Below, in pieces: positions 8,852 to 13,750 of a stretch of DNA of 13,750 bases. The notes beneath the pieces are model-generated. The model had not been told where the DNA came from. It saw only the letters and a list, made by a program, of their open reading frames with translations, and made no database searches. The translations under genes were made by a program, and so were the position numbers. Within the stretch, counting starts at the first letter, position 1. Each line of letters begins with the position of its first letter. Source of the stretch: Desulfobacterales bacterium. GTDB taxonomy: Bacteria; Desulfobacterota; Desulfobacteria; Desulfobacterales; UBA11574. The DNA lies in assembly GCA_012974475.1 (NCBI GenBank), contig JAAXQD010000010.1, forward strand, positions 1 to 13,750. The letters are read 5' to 3'.

Positions 8852-9775
8852 ATGGTATTTTTCTTCCAAAACCTGGTTAATGCGCTGCAGTGGGGCAGCT
8901 TTTATGCATTGATTGCCCTGGGATATTCCATGGTATACGGAATCTTGATGCTCTTCAACTTTGCCCACGGTGATATTTTCATGGTCGGAGCGTACATCGG
9001 TTTTGGTGTCGCAACCGGAATAACGGCATTGGCTTCATTCGGTGCCATTGCCCTGCCAAACTGGTTGATTCTGGTGCTGACCATCATCATTTCCATGTTT
9101 CTGACCTCCTTTGTGGGCATCCTGGTCGAAAGGCTGGGGTATCGGCCTTTGCGCGAAGCACCACGAGCTTCAGCGGCAATCACCGGTTTGATGATCGGTA
9201 TCATTCTTGAAACCGGGAACCTGGCACTGCTGGGCGCTAAACGGGTCCGTTTTCCATCCCTGATCGAAACTTCAACATATAATATCGGCGGTGTTTTTGT
9301 CACGAACAAGAAGATTATGATCGTTGTCGTCTCCCTGCTGCTGATGTTCGCCCTTCACCAGTTTGTGCGGCGGACCAAGTGGGGGATGGCCATGCGGGCC
9401 ATGGCGTTCGATTATGTGGTGGTACCGCTGATGGGCGTACCGATTAACACCATTGCCGCCATGACCTTCGCCATAGGGTCGGCTCTGGCAGCTGCAGCAG
9501 GGATTCTTTTTGGTGTCGCGTATCCGGTTCTGGATCCTTACATGGGTATCGTGTTCGGATGGAAGGCTTTTGTGGCAGCAATCTTGGGAGGAAGGGGATC
9601 TATTCTGGGTGCCACCCTTGCAGGGTTTTTATTGGGATTCATCGAAATTTTCGTGGCGATGATCTTTCCTTCGACCTTGCGGGATCTCATTGCCTACTCG
9701 ATCATTCTGCTTATTCTGGCATTTAGACCCCACGGCTTTTTCGGCGAGCCGTACAGCGCACGTCTGAGGCTCTAA
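8852..9775 (+). CDS. livH: Branched-chain amino acid ABC transporter permease LivH
   Basis: This is one of the two inner-membrane permeases of the importer, 307 residues. The family signature ALIALGYSMVYGILMLFNFAHGDIFMVGAYIG is at about 19-50. The cytoplasmic loop REAPRASAAITGLMIGIILE is in the middle, and MAMRAMAFD with GVPINTIAAMTFAIGSALAAAAGILFG follows later. GWKAFVAAILGGRGSILGATLAGFLLGFIE is the usual C-terminal block. About eight hydrophobic segments are visible. I chose ATG 8852 with AGGGA at 8838-8842, because the alternative TTG at 8828 sits in the T-run of the terminator just upstream. The gene looks intact. It should pair with LivM, but the next gene is damaged. Confidence 0.95.
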   Translation: MVFFFQNLVNALQWGSFYALIALGYSMVYGILMLFNFAHGDIFMVGAYIGFGVATGITALASFGAIALPNWLILVLTIIISMFLTSFVGILVERLGYRPLREAPRASAAITGLMIGIILETGNLALLGAKRVRFPSLIETSTYNIGGVFVTNKKIMIVVVSLLLMFALHQFVRRTKWGMAMRAMAFDYVVVPLMGVPINTIAAMTFAIGSALAAAAGILFGVAYPVLDPYMGIVFGWKAFVAAILGGRGSILGATLAGFLLGFIEIFVAMIFPSTLRDLIAYSIILLILAFRPHGFFGEPYSARLRL

Positions 9776-9791
9776 GGGTTCGCGAAAAAAC

Positions 9792-9938
9792 AACTTCACA
9801 GAATTGGCGCTCAGGTTTGGTTCAGGTTTGGCCGATCCGAGAGAGCAAAACCACAGGAATAGCGAGCTATTTCGAGGATTTTGCGAGTGAGGCATCGGTC
9901 AAAGATGGGCTGAAGGTGAGATGCAAAAATGTGAAGTT
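9792..9938. repeat. Long palindromic element inside the liv operon
   Basis: The ends are perfect 9-bp inverted copies: AACTTCACA (9792-9800) and TGTGAAGTT (9930-9938). The symmetry continues inwards imperfectly. TTTGGCCGAT (9827-9836) faces ATCGGTCAAAG (9894-9904), and GCAAAACC (9846-9853) faces GGATTTTGC (9877-9885). The centre, GAATAGC/GCTATTTC around 9858-9872, folds as a tight hairpin. TCAGGTTTGG occurs twice in tandem (9811-9820 and 9822-9831). It fills most of the 193-base gap between livH and livM, and nothing in it is coding. It resembles a dispersed palindromic repeat of the kind common in large-genome bacteria. Confidence 0.6.
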
Positions 9939-9968
9939 ATCAACATGGACCGTAAACGAACGTAAGCT

Positions 9969-11008
9969 ATGACTGAAATAGACGGAAAATTAACGAAAAA
10001 AAAGAAGTTTTTTAAAGGCACAATTTTCGACTCGATGTACAGGGTTCCCTTGCTCGGATGGCTTTTCGGCATTCTGATAGCGGTTCTGCTCGAGCATTTT
10101 GCCGGTGAACTTTTGGCGGATGTTTTAGGATTGCCGAAAATACCGGTTCTTTTCGGTTGTGTGATAATGCTCAAGAAGCCCTTGATGATTCCCGGTGCCA
10201 TCCTCTACATGCTGCTGATATATATTTTACCCATAAGTATCGTGGCACGGCTGAGTTCCGTGTCGGCAAACAAGGTCGCCGCAAAACTTCTTGATTATCC
10301 AATGTTCGTTTCTGTTCTCGTCCATATCGCACTCCTTTATGCCTCCTTGTATATATGGTCGGAAATCAGTGCTTACAGGGTTCTTACCCTCAAACTAACT
10401 CTGATCGCCATTATACTTACCCTGAGCTTGAATGTGATCAACGGATATATGGGAGAATTTTCGTGTTCGCACCCCGGATTCATGGCCCTGGGTGCATACG
10501 GCGCCTCGGTGTTTACGGTCCCACGGTATTCATGTGGACCGTCGCCTGCATATGGATAACCAATAATTTTGTGCGTTCAACTTTAGGAAAAGCTATGAAT
10601 GCGGTGCGTGACGATGAGATGGCAGCGGATGCCATGAGCGTTAACACAAGACGCACCAAAATGGTGGCATTTCTGTTTTCAGCCTTTTGGGCCGGTGTTG
10701 CCGGCGGGCTTTTTGCCCATGTCCTCAGATATGTCAACCCGGGCACTTTCGGTCTTCAAAAACTTGCCGAAGTCCTGGCAATGGTTTATTTTGGAGGACT
10801 GAACTCTGTATACGGATCGATTGTCGGTGCGGTGAGCTTAAGTCTCCTTGGAGAAGCGTTGCGGCCGCTGGAAATTTTTAAATGGATTTTTATTCCACTG
10901 CTGCTCATTCTGGTGATGGTTTATCGGCCCACAGGACTGATTGCTTTCAAGGAGTTTAATGTGGAAAAACTCATAAAACCGAAACAGAGACCGGGGAAAG
11001 AGGTGTAG
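9969..11008 (+). pseudogene. livM: Branched-chain amino acid ABC transporter permease LivM, broken by internal deletion and frameshift
   Basis: The 5' part (9969 to about 10519) encodes a roughly 140-residue membrane extension, then the normal LivM block LTLSLNVINGYMGEFSCSHPGFMALGAYGASVFTV (about 151-184), and stops at 10557-10559. From about 10520 the other LivM half continues in a different frame to 11008: PTVFMWTVACIWITNNFVRSTLGKAMNAVRDDE, then VAFLFSAFWAGVAGGLFAHVLRYVNPGTFG and a conserved C-terminus. Intact LivM proteins have about 100 or more residues between these blocks, including the RGDYLAI and GG loop region; these are absent. ACGGT occurs at 10515-10519 and 10523-10527, right at the joint, which suggests deletion between short repeats. 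No strong ribosome binding site precedes the ATG at 9969. As written no working LivM is made; an assembly error is the alternative. Confidence 0.85.
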
Positions 11009-11009
11009 T

Positions 11010-11780
11010 ATGGCACTGCTTCGAGTTGAAAAAATGAGTCACGAGTTCGGCGGGTTGCGAGCTGTCAACAATTATGATCTCGAAATCGAAAAAGGGCAGA
11101 TCAGGGGTTTGATCGGACCCAATGGCGCGGGAAAAACGACCATATTTAATCTCATCACCGGGATTTACAAACCGACGGAAGGTGATATCATATTCGAGGG
11201 GAAGAAAATAACGGGTCTTCAGCCCCACCAGATCGCCGCTTACGGTCTTGGCAGGACTTTCCAGAACATGCTATTGTGGCGCCACATGACGGTCCTTGAG
11301 CACGTAAAGATGGCACGCTACTCCAGGATCAGCTACGGATTGATCGGAGCTTTTTTCGGCACTGCTAAACGATACCGGCAGGAAGAAGAGATCGAGGAAA
11401 TTGCCTACAGGCTCTTAAAAATGGTGAGTGCCGTTCATCTTGCGGATCAGATTGTGACCAACCTGTCGTACGGAGACCAGCGGCGGGTGGAAATGGCAAG
11501 GGCGTTGGCCCTTGAACCCAAGATATTGTTCCTCGACGAGCCCACCGCAGGCATGAACCCTGAAGAGTTGATTCACATGATGGAGATCGTCCGAAAAGTC
11601 CATGCACAACTGGGCGTTGCTATTTTTTTGATCGAGCATAGATTAAAGGTGGTTATGGAACTTTGCGAAGTCATACAGACCCTAAACTTTGGGCAGGTCA
11701 TCGCAGAGGGGACGCCCGAAGAAATCCAAAACGACCTTAACGTCATTGATGCTTACTTGGGAAGGGAGACATTGGCCTGA
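11010..11780 (+). CDS. livG: Branched-chain amino acid ABC transporter ATP-binding protein LivG
   Basis: This is the first of two cytoplasmic ATPases of the importer, 256 residues. Walker A is GPNGAGKT (36-43) and the Q-loop lies in GRTFQNMLLW (81-90). The LivG-type signature LSYGDQRRVEMARAL (152-166) is followed by Walker B ILFLDEP (172-178) and the switch histidine H210 in LIEHRL. The C-terminal IAEGTPEEIQ and AYLG are typical. The ATG starts one base after the livM stop, so translation is probably coupled, and the next gene overlaps its stop codon. All catalytic residues are intact even though livM upstream is broken. Confidence 0.96.
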   Translation: MALLRVEKMSHEFGGLRAVNNYDLEIEKGQIRGLIGPNGAGKTTIFNLITGIYKPTEGDIIFEGKKITGLQPHQIAAYGLGRTFQNMLLWRHMTVLEHVKMARYSRISYGLIGAFFGTAKRYRQEEEIEEIAYRLLKMVSAVHLADQIVTNLSYGDQRRVEMARALALEPKILFLDEPTAGMNPEELIHMMEIVRKVHAQLGVAIFLIEHRLKVVMELCEVIQTLNFGQVIAEGTPEEIQNDLNVIDAYLGRETLA

Positions 11781-12493
11781 TGCTGTTGTCCGTTAAAAAC
11801 CTTCGCGTATCTTACGACAATATTAGAGCGCTCCACGGTGTAGATTTTCAGATTGGTGAAGGGGAAATCGTATGTATTATCGGAGCCAATGGCGCTGGCA
11901 AAAGCACAACATTGAGAGCAATTTCAAGAATGGTTCCGGTAGAGGAAGGAACCGAAATGACTTTCATGGACCAAGACCTCCTTCAATATTCCGCTGACAA
12001 AGTGGTTAGCAAGCTCGGTATTTCTCATGTGCCGGAAGGACGGCGTCTCTTCGGCAACCTGACGATCATGGAGAACCTCAAACTGGCCACATTTGCCAGA
12101 AAAGACAAAGAAAAAATCAAGGAGGATCTCGAGAGAGTTTTCGATATTTTCCCACGCCTGGAAGAGCGTAAACCTCAGAAATCCGGGACACTGAGCGGCG
12201 GTGAACAGCAGATGCTTGCCATCGGGCGGGCGTTTATGAGCGGAAGAAAAATTATGCTTCTCGACGAACCTTCAATGGGACTCGCTCCGCTGCTGATGCT
12301 CAGCATGTTCGATGCGCTCAAAGAGCTCAACAAGGAAGGTGCCACCATTCTGCTGGTGGAGCAGAATGCCCGAATGGCGCTGCAATTCGCTCAGCGAGGG
12401 TATGTACTTGAAAGTGGAAGCCTGGTATTGGAAGGGAGTTCCGAGGAGCTTCTCGCCAACCCCGAAGTCAAGAACGCCTATCTGGGAGGCTGA
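11780..12493 (+). CDS. livF: Branched-chain amino acid ABC transporter ATP-binding protein LivF
   Basis: This is the second importer ATPase, 237 residues. Walker A is GANGAGKST (35-43). LSGGEQQMLAIGRA (138-151) is the ABC signature and MLLDEPSMGLAP (159-170) the Walker B region. LLVEQNARMAL, the LivF form of the switch region, and AYLGG at the end complete the family pattern. HVPEGRRLFGNLTIMENL is also diagnostic for LivF. The start overlaps the livG stop by one base (TGATG), so the pair is translationally coupled. It is the last gene of the liv cluster. Confidence 0.96.
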   Translation: MLLSVKNLRVSYDNIRALHGVDFQIGEGEIVCIIGANGAGKSTTLRAISRMVPVEEGTEMTFMDQDLLQYSADKVVSKLGISHVPEGRRLFGNLTIMENLKLATFARKDKEKIKEDLERVFDIFPRLEERKPQKSGTLSGGEQQMLAIGRAFMSGRKIMLLDEPSMGLAPLLMLSMFDALKELNKEGATILLVEQNARMALQFAQRGYVLESGSLVLEGSSEELLANPEVKNAYLGG

Positions 12494-12532
12494 TCCCGGG
12501 GTGCGCATTTATCTATCGCGGTGTAACATGAT

Positions 12533-12573
12533 AGGTATTATATCAAATTATTTTTAAAATTGATAGAATACCT
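12533..12573. other. AT-rich palindrome downstream of livF
   Basis: AGGTATTATATCAAATT (12533-12549) and AAATTGATAGAATACCT (12557-12573) are inverted copies with 15 of 17 matches around a 7-base loop. It lies 39 bases after livF and about 75 before argC. It may act as a weak terminator or stabiliser of the liv mRNA, or as a regulator binding site. It is not GC-rich and has no clear T-run, so it is not a standard terminator. Confidence 0.5.
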
Positions 12574-12577
12574 TAAA

Positions 12578-12609
12578 TTTAGGCACTTTAGCTCATTTTA
12601 GGCACTTTA
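12578..12609 (+). repeat. Direct repeat upstream of argC
   Basis: TTTAGGCACTTTA occurs twice exactly, at 12578-12590 and 12597-12609, offset by 19 bases with the spacer GCTCAT. It lies 38-69 bases before the argC start, where a promoter or operator would be expected. It does not look like the known E. coli ARG box. Its function is unknown. Confidence 0.55.
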
Positions 12610-12646
12610 AACTTTTGCATTCATAGAACGATGACAAGGGGGTGTT

Positions 12647-13684
12647 ATGATCAGAGTCGGTGTGATTGGTGCAACGGGGTATGCCGGTGCAGAACTTGTT
12701 CGGATACTGTGCGGGCATCCGGAAATAACGCTCACGATCCTGACGTCTCGTCAATATGCCGGCGTAAACTTTGACAGGGTCTACCCCTCCATGGAAGGCT
12801 CGGTGAGCCTTTTGTGCGAAGAATTTTCCATAGATCGTGTTTGCGACAATGCTGATGTCGTGTTTACAGCGCTTCCCCACAAGATCCCCATGGAGTTTGT
12901 ACCCGAATTTATTCGGCGAGGAAAGAAGGTCATCGACCTGTCCGCTGATTTCAGATTTAAGGATGCGGCCACCTATGAAACGCATTATCAGCATCATACT
13001 GCACAGGATCTACTTGAAAAAACGGTTTACGGACTTTGCGAAGTCAATTTTGACCAGATAAAAAACGCTGACCTGGTGGGGGCTCCCGGATGTTACCCAA
13101 CCAGTGTCCTTCTTCCTTTGGTTCCCTTGTTGAAGCGGGGCCTCATCGATCCCCATTCAATTGTTGCAGATTCGAAATCAGGTGTCAGCGGTGCGGGCCG
13201 CGCCCTTTCGCTGACAGCGCATTTTTGCGAAGCCAACGAATCATTCAAGGCTTATAAGGTAGCCGAACACCGGCATAATCCGGAAATGGAAGAAGTGCTG
13301 TCTGTTGAAGCCGGGATGCCGGTAAAGATTACGTTTGTCCCGCACCTTGTCCCCATGTCCAGGGGGATACTCACAACCATATATGCCAATCCGGTTAAAG
13401 ATATTACCTCCGCAGACATTCGGGAGTGTATCACAGCCTTTTATTCCGGCCGTCCTTTTATCCGCATCTGCTCCGGCAACCGGCTGCCGAATACGATGCA
13501 TGTCCGTGGAACCAATTATTGCGACATGGGATTTAGGCTGGATGAACGGAATCATCGTTTGATACTGATCTCGGCCATCGACAACCTGGTAAAAGGTGCT
13601 GCCGGGCAGGCGGTTCAGAACATGAATATTATGCTCGGCCTGGATGAAACTGCCGGTCTGAAGATGGTTCCCTTTCCCGTTTAA
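12647..13684 (+). CDS. argC: N-acetyl-gamma-glutamyl-phosphate reductase
   Basis: This cytoplasmic enzyme makes N-acetyl-glutamate semialdehyde with NADPH, the third step of arginine synthesis. At 345 residues it has the family length. The Rossmann start IRVGVIGATGYAGAELVRIL (2-21) binds NADPH. VVFTALPH and VIDLSADFRF follow. The catalytic cysteine is C149 in GAPGCYPTS, and KSGVSGAGR (177-185) with the EHRHNPE block (207-213) completes the active site. The C-terminal FVPHLVPMSRGILTTIYA is typical. AAGGGGGTG ahead of the ATG gives the ribosome binding site. It is separated from livF by 153 bases and most likely has its own promoter. No other arg gene is visible in the remaining 66 bases. Confidence 0.97.
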   Translation: MIRVGVIGATGYAGAELVRILCGHPEITLTILTSRQYAGVNFDRVYPSMEGSVSLLCEEFSIDRVCDNADVVFTALPHKIPMEFVPEFIRRGKKVIDLSADFRFKDAATYETHYQHHTAQDLLEKTVYGLCEVNFDQIKNADLVGAPGCYPTSVLLPLVPLLKRGLIDPHSIVADSKSGVSGAGRALSLTAHFCEANESFKAYKVAEHRHNPEMEEVLSVEAGMPVKITFVPHLVPMSRGILTTIYANPVKDITSADIRECITAFYSGRPFIRICSGNRLPNTMHVRGTNYCDMGFRLDERNHRLILISAIDNLVKGAAGQAVQNMNIMLGLDETAGLKMVPFPV

Positions 13685-13750
13685 ATTTTAGTTTCCATCC
13701 ATAAATGGCCCTTTTCGCCCGGATCTGCGTTCTCTCTCCGAGGCGTAGAC

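Noticed and set aside
10355..10519. The 5' part of the second livM frame read as the start of a separate protein.
   Set aside because: Its first 55 or so codons are the wrong frame of livM coding sequence; only the part after about 10520 resembles LivM.

Overview
The window reads as an ordinary chromosomal segment of a Gram-negative bacterium, most likely a Desulfobacterota (sulfate-reducer-like) genome. This taxonomic guess is an inference from protein style: the oversized DNA polymerase III delta subunit, the long-N-terminus LivM, and the richness in intergenic palindromes. No marker gene settles it. An outer-membrane beta-barrel protein with a signal peptide supports a diderm cell.

Layout, left to right. 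(1) 1-402, minus strand: the N-terminal part of an OmpW-like outer-membrane barrel, cut by the window edge. (2) 617-892: a truncated remnant of a SagB-type nitroreductase. (3) 908-1414: a small intact HNH endonuclease, closed by a textbook terminator at 1463-1490. (4) 1491-2007: no gene. It holds a weak promoter candidate and a roughly 267-bp element with terminal inverted repeats and nested palindromes (1719-1985) that ends just before the ileS ribosome binding site. (5) 2008-7353: a housekeeping run of ileS, lspA, holA and a small unknown protein. A second palindromic element (5446-5602) separates lspA from holA, and its last hairpin contains the holA Shine-Dalgarno. (6) 7528-12493: a branched-chain amino acid/amide ABC importer in the order binding protein, LivH, LivM, LivG, LivF. 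A strong terminator sits between the binding-protein gene and livH, and a third palindromic element sits between livH and livM. (7) 12647-13684: argC of arginine synthesis, preceded by an AT-rich palindrome and a 13-bp direct repeat. The last 66 bases show nothing I can name.

Functionally the Liv genes would form one importer: LivK captures substrate in the periplasm, LivH and LivM form the channel, and LivG and LivF hydrolyse ATP. As written, livM is broken. Its two halves lie in different frames and the conserved middle of the permease is missing, so the transporter should not work unless this is an assembly error.

I found no convincing new multi-gene system. The most interesting signals are the broken livM, three unrelated palindromic intergenic elements, the SagB remnant, and the enlarged holA product.
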